Both the position numbers and the translations under genes were made by a program. From the NCBI GenBank assembly GCA_000955875.1, contig JYOE01000003.1:221169-285168 (forward strand): DNA of 64,000 bases, written 5' to 3'. The notes beneath the pieces are model-generated. The model did no database searches, had not been told where the DNA came from, and saw nothing but the letters and a program-made list of their open reading frames with translations. The first letter of the stretch is position 1; every line of letters begins with the position of its first letter. Source of the stretch: Terrabacter sp. 28. GTDB lineage: Bacteria; Actinomycetota; Actinomycetes; Actinomycetales; Dermatophilaceae. Positions 1 to 7,644 of this stretch are shown piece by piece.

Positions 1-469
1 GAAGCTGCTCGACGGCGCGGGCCAGCACCTCGGCGGGCCGGTCGACGGCGTCGGTGAGCCCGACGAACCACGTGCCGAGGCTGCGCGGCTGCAACAGGGC
101 GATGATGTCGCCGTCCTCGAGCACGACCATGAGGTCGCCCTGCTCGCCATCCCGGACGCTGATGCCGCTCCAGCGCTTGGCGCGGGCGAAGACCGTCTCG
201 AGCACGGCCGCCTCGCCGCGGCTGACGGCGCGGTCGCCGTCGGGCTCGGCCAGACCGCGAGCGAGCAGCGACGCCACACCGGCAGCGCCGACGAGCTCGT
301 CGGTCGGCGCTGCGTCGAAGCCGAGCGAGGCCACCGTCATGCGGCTGCTCGCGGTCGAGTGCCGTCCGAGCAGGTAGCGGATCTCGGCCCAGCCGAAGCC
401 GTAGACGTCGTCGGGCAGCGGCACGCGGGCGAGCTCTGAACCGGCCAGCGGGTCAGTGGCTGTGGACAT
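1..469 (-). CDS. Hypothetical protein (partial), possibly EspG-like ESX accessory protein
   Basis: The gene reads leftward from an ATG at 469 with a GGAG ribosome site 8 bases upstream, and runs off the left edge with about 156 residues visible. The visible N-terminus begins MSTATDPLAGSELARVPLPD and contains no signal peptide or membrane segment. It alternates acidic/hydrophobic stretches such as GDLMVVLEDGDIIALLQP. It lies about 150 bases downstream of a WXG100-type gene on the same strand, so the two are probably co-transcribed. A cytosolic EspG-like chaperone for WXG proteins is a reasonable guess from size, acidity and position, but I see no diagnostic motif. Confidence 0.6.
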   Translation of the reverse strand, partial: MSTATDPLAGSELARVPLPDDVYGFGWAEIRYLLGRHSTASSRMTVASLGFDAAPTDELVGAAGVASLLARGLAEPDGDRAVSRGEAAVLETVFARAKRWSGISVRDGEQGDLMVVLEDGDIIALLQPRSLGTWFVGLTDAVDRPAEVLARAVEQL

Positions 470-618
470 TGGTGTGCTCCTTCATCGGTCCCTGTGGCAC
501 GGCACCCATCTTGTCGTGCCGCCTCTCGTCGTGCTCGGCCAGCCCCGCGGTGACCGGTGTCGGCACGTGTCGTCGAGCCTCGTCACGTGCCGCCACCTGG
601 TCCCGGGCGCGACGCCGG

Positions 619-1593
619 TCAGAAGATGCTCGTCACCGAGTCCCAGGCGTCGGAGGCCGCGTCGCCGATGTCGCCCGCGACGTCGGCGACGCCCTCGCCG
701 ACGGCGTTGACGGCGTCGTGCACGGCCGGGATGTTCTGGTAGGCCGCGACACCGAGACCGGCCACGCCGCACGCGATGTTGATGGGCGGCGGCGCGAACA
801 CGGCGCCGGCCGCGAGCCCCGTGCTGAGGCCGTTGGTGATGATGCCCTCGGTGTCACCCTCGGCGATGGAGACGCCGAGCTGGGCGGCGCTGAGGCCGAT
901 GCCCACCGGTCCGAGCACACCGAACTTGCCGACGGCGTTGCCCGCCGCGCTGCCCTCGGCGAAGAGTCCGGAGAGGCCCTTCATGTCCCAGGCGTCCGCG
1001 AAGAGGTTCGCTCCGGCGGCGAAGCGTGACGCCCCCGGGAAGACGTCGAGCATGCTGTCACCGACGCGCATCATCTCGGTGATGTTGGACAGGTAGCGGC
1101 CGCTCATGAGGGCGCCCTGCGACCGGGAGAAGACCGAGCCGAAGGCGGCCGTCTGGGCGAGCAGGCTCGGCATGCCGAAGATCGTCATGGCGTTCGCGAT
1201 GCCGTCGAGGGGCGAGGTGCCGCCGTCGCCCGACCCCGACCCGCCGGGGCCCGTCGGCGATCCGGGCCCGAACGGCAGGCCCGACCCGGGTGCCCCCATC
1301 GGGCCGACACCGCCGGACCCCTGACCGCTCGTCGTGTCCTGGGCGCCGGCGTTGCGGCGCAGCGCCTCGGCCAGCTTGCCGAGGTCGGTGCCGAACTGGG
1401 TCAGCTGGGCCTCGATCGGGGGCCAGCGGTTCATCAGGTGGTCGAGGTCGCCGCCGCCCCACTGCCCTTTGAGGGCGTGGACGGCGCGGCTGGCTTCACC
1501 CTTGACCGTCTCGCACTCGCGCGCGTGGCCCGTGATCCGCTCGGCCGACGCACGCAGCGCCACCGGGTCGGCGCCCTTCTTGTAGATCGCCAT
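619..1593 (-). CDS. WXG100/ESX-type secreted protein with Gly/Pro-rich linker and C-terminal domain
   Basis: This is a 324-residue protein. Residues 1-90 form a helical WXG100-like module starting MAIYKKGADPVALRASAERI, with the turn motif QWGGGD around residue 45. A Gly/Pro/Ser-rich linker spans about residues 95-140. The C-terminal domain ends in a long Ala/Gly-rich hydrophobic and acidic tail (AGVAAYQNIP-like, then VADVAGDIGDAASDAW). The ATG is chosen because GGGGAG precedes it and because a second protein in this window (start 53592) aligns at exactly this residue. WXG100 modules are export substrates of ESX/type VII secretion. No EccC or other secretion component is visible here. A toxin role for the C-terminal half is possible but unsupported. 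Confidence 0.8.
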   Translation of the reverse strand: MAIYKKGADPVALRASAERITGHARECETVKGEASRAVHALKGQWGGGDLDHLMNRWPPIEAQLTQFGTDLGKLAEALRRNAGAQDTTSGQGSGGVGPMGAPGSGLPFGPGSPTGPGGSGSGDGGTSPLDGIANAMTIFGMPSLLAQTAAFGSVFSRSQGALMSGRYLSNITEMMRVGDSMLDVFPGASRFAAGANLFADAWDMKGLSGLFAEGSAAGNAVGKFGVLGPVGIGLSAAQLGVSIAEGDTEGIITNGLSTGLAAGAVFAPPPINIACGVAGLGVAAYQNIPAVHDAVNAVGEGVADVAGDIGDAASDAWDSVTSIF

Positions 1594-1759
1594 GCTCCGC
1601 TGCTCCCCTGACGTCTCGTGTGGCTCCGGTGTGCTCGCGACCCCGGCCGTATGCCGTGTGCCACCGGCGAGTCTTCCAGCCGGCTCCCCGAAACCTACGG
1701 GGCGGGGGCGAAGGCGGACAATGGGGAGCACTCCCCACCCCCTGCCCCCTTGCGGTCGG

Positions 1760-2521
1760 TCAGCTGCCGAACCGACGGTGCCGGCCGGCATACGCCCGCA
1801 GCGCGCGCAGGAAGTCGACGTGGCGGAAGTCGGGCCAGTACGCCTCGCAGAAGTAGAACTCGGACGTGGCGCTCTGCCAGAGCAGGAAGCCGCCGAGGCG
1901 CTGCTCGCCGGACGTGCGGATGACGAGGTCGGGGTCGGGCTGGCCCTTGGTGTAGAGGTGCCCGGCGATGTCGTCGGCGGTGAGGCCGGCGGCGATCTGC
2001 TCGATGGACTCGCCGGCGGCCGCACGCTCGAGGAGCAGGTCGCGCACCGCGTCGGCGATCTCGCGGCGCCCGCCGTAGCCGACGGCGACGTTGACCGTCA
2101 TGCCGTCGACGTCCTTGGTGCGCCGCGCCGAGTCGCTGAGGCTGTCGGCGGTCTCGCGCGGCAGCAGGTCGCGGGCCCCGACGATCTTCAGGTGCCAGTT
2201 GCCGGTGTCGGCGAGGTCGGCCACGGCCGTCTCGATGATCTTGAGGAGCGGGGCCAGCTCCTCCTGCGGCCGACGCAGGTTGTCGGTCGAGAGCAGCCAG
2301 AGGGTGACGTACTCGACGCCCGCCTCGCGGCACCACTCGAGCAGCTCCTCGATCTTGTCGGCGCCGGCCTGGTGGCCGCTGGCCGTGCCGGCGCCGCGGG
2401 CGCGGGCCCAGCGCCGGTTGCCGTCGAGCATGACCGCCACGTGGCGAGGGAGGGACTCCTTGGGAAGATCCTTGAGGACCCGGCGTTCGTACGCGCCGTA
2501 GACCACATCGCGCCACCCCAC
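1760..2521 (-). CDS. Short-chain Z-isoprenyl diphosphate synthase (cis-prenyltransferase family)
   Basis: This cis-prenyltransferase (UppS family) condenses isopentenyl diphosphate onto an allylic primer. The family signatures are clear: HVAVMLDGNRRWARARG with catalytic Asp33, GYGGRREIADAV, and PDPDLVIRTSGEQRLGGFLL near the C-terminus. The GTG at 2521 is preferred because GAGGAGG lies 5 bases upstream. An in-frame ATG at 2587 would add 22 charged, low-quality residues. The neighbour is hemolysin III, the same partner as M. tuberculosis Rv1086, which makes Z,E-farnesyl diphosphate. A short-chain product is therefore more likely than undecaprenyl diphosphate, but product length cannot be read from sequence alone. 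Expected cytosolic or membrane-associated. Confidence 0.88.
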   Translation of the reverse strand: MGWRDVVYGAYERRVLKDLPKESLPRHVAVMLDGNRRWARARGAGTASGHQAGADKIEELLEWCREAGVEYVTLWLLSTDNLRRPQEELAPLLKIIETAVADLADTGNWHLKIVGARDLLPRETADSLSDSARRTKDVDGMTVNVAVGYGGRREIADAVRDLLLERAAAGESIEQIAAGLTADDIAGHLYTKGQPDPDLVIRTSGEQRLGGFLLWQSATSEFYFCEAYWPDFRHVDFLRALRAYAGRHRRFGS

Positions 2522-2711
2522 AGGGGCCTCCTCGTCGCCTCGATCGTCCTCGCCCTCGGTCGCAGCCCGCGTGGGCCGCGGTCCCACCGTACCCTCCGGG
2601 ATCGACGCGATCTCAGCGGTCGGGCGGCAGCCGTCGACGGGTCCTGTGAGGCGTGTGTGGAGGTTGTGTGACGTCGGGTGGCTTGGTGAACATCCGCCAA
2701 CCTACGCACCC

Positions 2712-2735
2712 GTAACCTACGGTTCCGTAGGTTAC
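2712..2735. promoter_or_regulatory. Perfect 11-bp inverted repeat, TetR-type operator candidate
   Basis: GTAACCTACGG and its exact reverse complement CCGTAGGTTAC flank a 2-base TT spacer. The site ends 9 bases before the hemolysin III start codon and also sits in the shared upstream region of the divergent isoprenyl diphosphate synthase gene. Symmetry, arm length and spacing are typical of TetR-family operators. No TetR gene is visible in the neighbourhood, so any repressor would act from elsewhere. Confidence 0.65.
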
Positions 2736-2744
2736 ACTCGGCCC

Positions 2745-3455
2745 ATGAGCACCACGACCGAGCAGCCCCGCGACGAGTCCCCCAACGGGCCTGTCGCCGA
2801 CCTCGTCGCCATCGTCAAGCCACGCCTGCGCGGCTGGCTGCACCTCGGCATGTTCCCCGTCGCCCTGCTCGGCGGGCTCGTGCTCGTCCTGCTGTCCGAC
2901 CCCGGCGCCGTGCGCACCGCCTCGATCGTCTTCACGACCAGCGCCGCCCTGCTCTTCGGGGTGTCGGCCGTCTACCACCGTGGCACGTGGGGGCCGAGGA
3001 TGGCGGGCCTGCTCAAGCGCTTCGACCACTCGAACATCTACCTCATCATCGCCGGCACCTACACGCCCTTCGCGGTGACGCTGCTGTCGGCCGACCAGGC
3101 GCGGCTGCTCCTCACCGTCATCTGGGGCGCGGCGATCGGCGGCGTGCTCTTCCGCATCTTCTGGGTCAGCGCACCGCGCTGGCTCTACACGGCGCTCTAC
3201 ATCGCGCTCGGCTGGACCGCGGTGTTCTACGTCGTGCCGTTCTGGCGCGAGGGCGGACCCCTCATCGGCACGCTCATCGGGCTCGGCGGGCTGCTCTACA
3301 CCGCCGGCGGCATCGTCTACGGCACCAAGCGCCCGAACCCGTGGCCCAAGTGGTTCGGCTTCCACGAGGTGTTCCACGCCTTCACGCTCGGCGGCTTCGC
3401 GACTCACTTCGCGGCCGTCGCCCTCGCCGTGATCGGCTACCAGGCCGCCACCTGA
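2745..3455 (+). CDS. Hemolysin III / PAQR-family membrane protein
   Basis: This 236-residue protein has about seven hydrophobic helices, typical of the hemolysin III (YqfA/TrhA, PAQR-related) family. The conserved polar residues are in KRFDHSNIYLIIAGTYTPF (mid-protein) and in the C-terminal FGFHEVFHAFTLGGFATHF motif, whose His residues correspond to the metal site of PAQR proteins. The first 25 residues are hydrophilic. The ATG at 2745 lies only 9 bases after a strong palindrome and has no clear ribosome site, so a leaderless or very short-leader message is likely. It is divergent from the Z-isoprenyl diphosphate synthase, as in M. tuberculosis Rv1085c/Rv1086. Bacterial homologues affect membrane energetics and lipid homeostasis; true haemolysis is doubtful. 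Confidence 0.88.
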   Translation: MSTTTEQPRDESPNGPVADLVAIVKPRLRGWLHLGMFPVALLGGLVLVLLSDPGAVRTASIVFTTSAALLFGVSAVYHRGTWGPRMAGLLKRFDHSNIYLIIAGTYTPFAVTLLSADQARLLLTVIWGAAIGGVLFRIFWVSAPRWLYTALYIALGWTAVFYVVPFWREGGPLIGTLIGLGGLLYTAGGIVYGTKRPNPWPKWFGFHEVFHAFTLGGFATHFAAVALAVIGYQAAT

Positions 3456-3469
3456 CGAGCACCCCCTCA

Positions 3470-3526
3470 CTGATCGAGAGAACGCTCCGTCACGCGCATC
3501 GCGTGACGGAGCGTTCTCTCGATCAG
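3470..3526. terminator. Perfect 27-bp stem, 3-base loop, bidirectional terminator
   Basis: Left arm 3470-3496 and right arm 3500-3526 are exact reverse complements with CAT between them. The element lies 15 bases after the hemolysin III stop and 7 bases before the stop of the convergent small membrane-protein gene, so it separates two converging genes. There is no long T-run, which is normal in high-GC actinobacteria. Confidence 0.85.
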
Positions 3527-3532
3527 GGCGTT

Positions 3533-3826
3533 TCAGTCGTTGCGGGGAACCGGACGGTCGTCCGGCCCGTCGACCGGCGCATCGCCCGCCGTGCCACCCG
3601 CCGTGCCGCCCTCGAGCGGCGCGTCCCGTGTGGGGTCCGGCTCGGGCCCCTCCGCCGTGCCCTCGGTCTCGGCCCGGGCCGCAGCCTCGTCGCGGTCGCG
3701 GTAGGCCATCCGGCGCAGCCGGCTGTTCATGTTGCGCACGAGCAGCCACAGCGAGATCGCGAGCACGAAGAACGCGATGAAGCCCCAGATGCCGGGGCCG
3801 ACCGGGAGGTTGCCGCCGCTGCCCAT
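3533..3826 (-). CDS. Small single-pass membrane protein with acidic tail
   Basis: This 97-residue protein has one clear transmembrane helix (about residues 13-31, IWGFIAFFVLAISLWLLVRN). A basic patch (RLRRMAYRDRDEAAARAE) follows, then a Gly/Pro/Asp-rich tail. The basic-after-helix pattern suggests N-out, C-in. The start codon overlaps the mca stop (TGATG), so it is translationally coupled to mca. It occupies the position of M. tuberculosis Rv1083, also a small membrane protein next to mca. Function is unknown; the conserved pairing suggests a link to mycothiol detoxification or export of its products, which is inference. Confidence 0.85.
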   Translation of the reverse strand: MGSGGNLPVGPGIWGFIAFFVLAISLWLLVRNMNSRLRRMAYRDRDEAAARAETEGTAEGPEPDPTRDAPLEGGTAGGTAGDAPVDGPDDRPVPRND

Positions 3827-4869
3827 CAGACGTCCGCCTTGTCGTCGTCGTGGTCGTCGTCGTGGTCGTCGGTGTGCGTGTCCGAGCTGTCGCCGTGCCG
3901 GTGCCGAGCCTCCTCGGCACCCTCCTCGGGCTCTGGCTCCTCGGTGACCCGCCCGTCGTGGACGAGCTCGAGATCACCGCGGGTGGCGAGGGCGTCGGCC
4001 TCGGCCGGCGTGCCGAGGCCGGCGAAGAGGTCGTCCTCGCCCTCGGCCACCGGCACGTACGACAGCGCCGCCTCGAACTCCTCGACCCCCCAGACCCGCT
4101 TCTGGATCTCGAGCGGCACCTGGAACCAGAAGCCGTCGGGGTCGACCTGGGTCGCGTGGGCCATGAGCGCACGGTCACGCGTCTCGAAGAAGTCACCGCA
4201 CGCGATCGTCGTCGTGGGGCGCCCCGAACGGCGCGGCTTCCAGTTGGCCAGCCACTCGGCATACGGGCTCTCGAGACCCTCGGCGAGCATCGCCTCGTGG
4301 ATCGCCTCGAGGCGCGGCTTGGACCAGCCGCCGTTGTAGTAGATCTTGAGCGGCTGCCACGGCTCGCCCGCGTGCGGGTAGCGGCTCGGGTCACCGGCCG
4401 CCTCGAAGGCCGCCATCGACACCGTGTGGCACATGATGTGGTCGGGGTGCGGGTAGCCACCCTTCTCGTCGTACGTCGTCATGACGTGCGGGCGCCACGC
4501 ACGGATGACCCGCACCAGCGCCTCGGTCGTCACGTCGATGTCCTCCAGCCCGAAGCAGCCGTCGGGCAGCGGCGGCAGGGGGTCGCCCTCCGGCAGGCCG
4601 GAGTCGACGAAGCCGAGCCAGGTGTGCTCGCAGCCGAGCACCTCCTGCGCCGCCTTCATCTCGTCGCGGCGCACCTGGGTGATGTCGCGCAGGATGTGTG
4701 GGTCGTCCTTGAGCTTCTCGTTGAGGATGTCGCCGCGCTCGCCGCCCGTGCACGAGACGACCATGACGGACGCGCCGGCCGCGACGTACTTGGCCGTCGT
4801 CGCCGCGCCCTTGCTCGACTCGTCGTCGGGGTGCGCGTGCACCGCCATCAACCGCATGCCCTCGGCCAC
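3826..4869 (-). CDS. mca: Mycothiol S-conjugate amidase
   Basis: Mca is a zinc hydrolase that cleaves mycothiol S-conjugates to a mercapturic acid and GlcN-Ins, in the cytosolic detoxification pathway of actinobacteria. The LmbE/PIG-L motif is AVHAHPDDESSKGAAT near the N-terminus (zinc ligands His13 and Asp16), and the third zinc-site region is GGYPHPDHIMCH. GTG at 4869 is chosen because AGGGAG lies 5 bases upstream and gives MAEGMRLMAVHAHPDDE, matching the family N-terminus. The protein has 347 residues, longer than M. tuberculosis Mca. The extra part is a C-terminal Glu-, then His/Asp-rich tail (DTHTDDHDDDHDDDK) that could bind metal. It overlaps the downstream membrane-protein gene by one base. 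Confidence 0.95.
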   Translation of the reverse strand: MAEGMRLMAVHAHPDDESSKGAATTAKYVAAGASVMVVSCTGGERGDILNEKLKDDPHILRDITQVRRDEMKAAQEVLGCEHTWLGFVDSGLPEGDPLPPLPDGCFGLEDIDVTTEALVRVIRAWRPHVMTTYDEKGGYPHPDHIMCHTVSMAAFEAAGDPSRYPHAGEPWQPLKIYYNGGWSKPRLEAIHEAMLAEGLESPYAEWLANWKPRRSGRPTTTIACGDFFETRDRALMAHATQVDPDGFWFQVPLEIQKRVWGVEEFEAALSYVPVAEGEDDLFAGLGTPAEADALATRGDLELVHDGRVTEEPEPEEGAEEARHRHGDSSDTHTDDHDDDHDDDKADV

Positions 4870-5042
4870 GTGGCTCCCTGTTCGTCGATCGTCGGTGGGA
4901 TGGGCGCAGACGGCTCGTGGCCGCTCTGCGCTCGGGCCCGCGCGTCGTGCCTTGCCGGCATACGAGAGACTGGACCCGCCTGTCATCCTCTCACTCCCAC
5001 CCGCGGCCACCGACGCCCGGGCTCCGACCGCCAGGACTTCGT

Positions 5043-5414
5043 ATGCCGTCCCGCAAGACCCTGCCCCGCCCCGCCCCCGGCCAGCTCAAGTGGTGGGTCG
5101 TCGGCGCGGTCGGCATCCTCGCCGGCGTCGCGCTCGCCATCTGGTTCGGGCTCTCGGCCACGCTCGGACAGCCGAGCTGGCAGACGCTCGGCTACAAGGT
5201 CGTCAGCGACCAGCAGGTGCGCGTCGACTTCGAGGTCTACCGCCCGGGCGGCACCGCCCTGACCTGCACGGTCGAGGCGCTGGCCCGCGACTTCTCGCCC
5301 GTGGGCACGAGCAGCGTCCGGGTGCCCGCGAGCGCCGACGAGACCACGCGGATGTCGGCGACGCTGCGCACCACCTCGCGAGCCGTCACCGGGCAGGTCA
5401 AGACCTGCTCCTGA
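5043..5414 (+). CDS. DUF4307 membrane-anchored protein (Rv1081c-like)
   Basis: This 123-residue protein has a short basic Pro-rich N-terminus and one membrane helix (about residues 16-38, WWVVGAVGILAGVALAIW). An exported domain of about 80 residues follows, with two cysteines (LTCTVEAL and the C-terminal VKTCS) that may form a disulfide. Position between mca and greA matches the DUF4307 gene Rv1081c. The ATG lies inside a copy of the octamer GTATGCCG (5041-5048) with no strong ribosome site, so the start is only moderately certain. Function unknown; the topology suggests a cell-envelope role. Confidence 0.85.
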   Translation: MPSRKTLPRPAPGQLKWWVVGAVGILAGVALAIWFGLSATLGQPSWQTLGYKVVSDQQVRVDFEVYRPGGTALTCTVEALARDFSPVGTSSVRVPASADETTRMSATLRTTSRAVTGQVKTCS

Positions 5415-5574
5415 CCGACGCCGGCCGTCCACCCAGTGGCCACGAACGTGTCGTGAACTGCGCTTTTGCCGTTCGCTTTGTTATCCTTGTTGCTTCATCC
5501 AAGGGTCCGGACCCGTCGCCGACCGGCACGTCGAGTCGGTGACACCACGGTTCGGTCCCTTTTATTTTTGTGAG

Positions 5575-5601
5575 GCGCCCACGCGAGCACCGCGTGGGCG
5601 C
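5575..5601 (+). terminator. Hairpin in the greA leader, attenuator candidate
   Basis: GCGCCCACGCG (5575-5585) pairs perfectly with CGCGTGGGCGC (5591-5601) across a 5-base loop, followed by TCTTC. The ribosome site of greA begins only 9 bases later. An AT-rich stretch CCCTTTTATTTTTG lies immediately upstream, and a TATCCT -10-like box sits at 5482-5487. The hairpin is inside the greA leader rather than after DUF4307, so it could be either the DUF4307 terminator or a greA attenuator. Confidence 0.6.
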
Positions 5602-5624
5602 TCTTCAATCGAGGAGTGACAACA

Positions 5625-6110
5625 GTGACCGACACTGCCGCTGGCTTCCTGACCCAGGAGGCCTATGACCGCCTCAAGGCGGAGCTCGACCAGCTGACGG
5701 GCGAAGGTCGCATCGAGATCGCCCGCAAGATCGAAGAGGCCCGCGAGGAGGGCGACCTCAAGGAGAACGGCGGCTACCACGCCGCCCGCGAGGAGCAGGG
5801 CAAGATGGAGGCCCGCATCCGCCAGCTCACCGAGCTGCTCCACAACGCGACGATCGGCGAGACGCCCCCCGACGACGGCGTCGTCGAGCCCGGCATGCTC
5901 GTGACGGTCGAGATCTTCGGCGACGAGGAGACGTTCCTGCTCGGCAACCGCGAGATCGCCGACGGCTCCGACCTGCAGGTGTTCTCCGAGAAGTCCGCCA
6001 TGGGCGCCGCCATCAACGGCAAGAGCGTCGGCGACAGCACGAGCTACGAGGCCCCCAACGGCAAGACGATCGACGTCAAGATCGTCGCGGCCAAGCCCTA
6101 CACCGGCTGA
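5625..6110 (+). CDS. greA: Transcription elongation factor GreA
   Basis: GreA rescues backtracked RNA polymerase by stimulating transcript cleavage through the secondary channel. The 161-residue length fits the family. The N-terminal coiled coil (about residues 5-80) carries the acidic tip EEAREEGDLKENGGYHAARE, with the conserved Asp and Glu of the DLKENGGY loop. The C-terminal FKBP-like domain ends SYEAPNGKTIDVKIV. The GTG at 5625 is preferred over GTG 5616 because GAGGAG ends 8 bases upstream and MTDTAAGFLTQEAYDRL matches other actinobacterial GreA N-termini. Synteny with mca and metB is conserved. The leader contains a terminator-like hairpin that could allow autoregulation. Confidence 0.96.
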   Translation: MTDTAAGFLTQEAYDRLKAELDQLTGEGRIEIARKIEEAREEGDLKENGGYHAAREEQGKMEARIRQLTELLHNATIGETPPDDGVVEPGMLVTVEIFGDEETFLLGNREIADGSDLQVFSEKSAMGAAINGKSVGDSTSYEAPNGKTIDVKIVAAKPYTG

Positions 6111-6131
6111 GCCGAGCCCCAGACCGCCTCT

Positions 6132-6167
6132 AACGGGGCCGGGTTCCCACGGGAGCCCGGCCCCGTT
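6132..6167. terminator. Intrinsic terminator between greA and glmL
   Basis: AACGGGGCCGGG (6132-6143) pairs perfectly with CCCGGCCCCGTT (6156-6167). The inner bases can extend the stem with one G-T pair. It sits 21 bases after the greA stop and faces the end of the convergent glmL gene. Confidence 0.85.
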
Positions 6168-6236
6168 CTGGCGTCCGAGCCCAGTTCGGCTCGGCGACGC
6201 CGGTCTGTCCCGCTGACGGGGCAGCGCTGCGGCGCG

Positions 6237-6274
6237 GCTGAGCGAGGCCGGCGTCGCTGAGCGAGGCCGGCGTC
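6237..6274. repeat. Two tandem copies of a 19-bp unit over the glmL stop
   Basis: GCTGAGCGAGGCCGGCGTC is present twice in direct tandem (6237-6255 and 6256-6274). The second copy contains the first bases of the glmL stop codon, so the duplication may have created or moved the end of that gene. Confidence 0.75.
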
Positions 6275-7619
6275 AGCGCAGGATCTGGGCGGCGACGGCG
6301 CGGGCGACGTCGGGGGCGTCGGTCGTGAGCAGGCCGGCCGCGAAGAGCAGGTATGCCGTGTCGACCGTCGCGCTCGCCGCGCGGGGCACCTTCCAGCCGC
6401 CCGCGTGGTCGGCGAGCACTGCGCCGAGCACGCGCTGGCGCCCGGCCTCGTCGGTGTGGCGCAGCACGCCGCCGGAGCCGACCAGGGCGGTGACGTTCGC
6501 GAGCGGTCGCGGCGCCTCGGTGGGCTGCGCGGGGCGGGCGTGCCGGCGCACGGCCACGAGCGCCGCGAGCCGGGCCAGCTCGAGGTCGAGGTCGCGCTCG
6601 ACGTCGTCGGCGGGGAGCGAGCCGGGCTGCTCGTGGACGCGGGCGGCATACGCCCTCAGCGCGTCGGCGTCACGGACCCCCTCGAGCAGGTGCTCGGCGG
6701 CCGCGGCCTCGACGACGTGCTGGGCGTTCCACCGCATGCCGAGGTCGCCCTCGACGGTGCGCGCGTGCCAGAGGGGCGCGACGACGTCCTTGCGCAGCCC
6801 GGCGTCCTCGCCCTCGGGAGTCAGGCACGAGTAGACGTCGGTGGTCGCGCCCCCGATGTCGACGACGAGCACGTCTCCCCCACCGGCGACGGAGGCGAGC
6901 ACCTCGACCCCGCGCAGCACGGCGTCGGGCGTGGCGGCCTCCACCATCGCCGCGAACGCCGGATCGCGCGAGAGACCCTTGCCGCCGATGACGTGGTGCA
7001 GGAACGCCTCACGGATCGCTGCGCGCGCCGACTCGGGCGCGATGACGCCGATCTGCGGCAGCACGTTGTCGGCCAGGACCGTCGGCCGGTCGGTCGTCGC
7101 GAGCACGCCGGCCGCCTCGTCGCGTGCCTCGACGTTGCCGGCGACGACGACGGGCACCGCGTGCGCTCCGTGCCCGCCGACCGCCCCCTTGGCGAGGCGC
7201 GCGGCGTTGTGCAGCAGCACGTTGCTGTTGCCGCCGTCGGTGCCGCCGACGAGCAGGATCATGTCGGGGCGCGAGGCGCGCACACCCGCGACGTCGGCGG
7301 TGGTCAGCTCACCGGCCGCGACGTGCACGACCTTCGCACCGGCCGAGAGCCCGACCCGGTGACCCGCCTGGGCGGTGACGGTGCGCTCGTAGCCGACGAC
7401 GGCGAGCCGAAGGCCTCCCCCGGCGCTCGAGCAGGCCCGCACGACCGCGTCGCCGCGCACGCCCAGGCGCTCCCGCAGGTCGCGGTAGCCGTCGAGGATG
7501 TCGCCGCGGCGCTGGGTCCCGGTCGTCGGTGTCGACGCGGTGCCCAGCACCGTGCCGTCGTCGGCGAGCAGGGCGCCCTTGGTGAAGGTCGACCCGAAGT
7601 CGACAGCGAGGATCGTCAT
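6273..7619 (-). CDS. GlmL/MutL-family ATPase (glutamate mutase accessory-like)
   Basis: This 448-residue protein belongs to the ASKHA ATPase superfamily, glutamate-mutase-L family. Motifs are phosphate-1 AVDFGSTFTKGALL at the N-terminus, LLVGGTDGGN in the middle, phosphate-2 VVDIGGATTDVYS, and adenosine-type ALVGSGGVLRHT near the C-terminus. In clostridia GlmL is encoded between the two subunits of B12-dependent glutamate mutase and probably maintains the cofactor. No mutase subunit is visible here. It follows metB by 25 bases on the same strand and is probably in an operon with it, which suggests a role tied to sulfur amino acid or cobalamin metabolism. That link is inference. Confidence 0.85.
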   Translation of the reverse strand: MTILAVDFGSTFTKGALLADDGTVLGTASTPTTGTQRRGDILDGYRDLRERLGVRGDAVVRACSSAGGGLRLAVVGYERTVTAQAGHRVGLSAGAKVVHVAAGELTTADVAGVRASRPDMILLVGGTDGGNSNVLLHNAARLAKGAVGGHGAHAVPVVVAGNVEARDEAAGVLATTDRPTVLADNVLPQIGVIAPESARAAIREAFLHHVIGGKGLSRDPAFAAMVEAATPDAVLRGVEVLASVAGGGDVLVVDIGGATTDVYSCLTPEGEDAGLRKDVVAPLWHARTVEGDLGMRWNAQHVVEAAAAEHLLEGVRDADALRAYAARVHEQPGSLPADDVERDLDLELARLAALVAVRRHARPAQPTEAPRPLANVTALVGSGGVLRHTDEAGRQRVLGAVLADHAGGWKVPRAASATVDTAYLLFAAGLLTTDAPDVARAVAAQILR

Positions 7620-7644
7620 GCGTGAGGAGGGAGCCGGCGCCGGA

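Noticed and set aside
619..1593. Polymorphic toxin with cognate immunity gene
   Set aside because: The C-terminal domain shows no nuclease, ADP-ribosyl or other toxin motif, and the adjacent partial gene cannot be recognised as immunity.
1592..2671. 359-residue plus-strand frame opposite the prenyl synthase
   Set aside because: Antisense shadow; the minus strand encodes a well-conserved cis-prenyltransferase.
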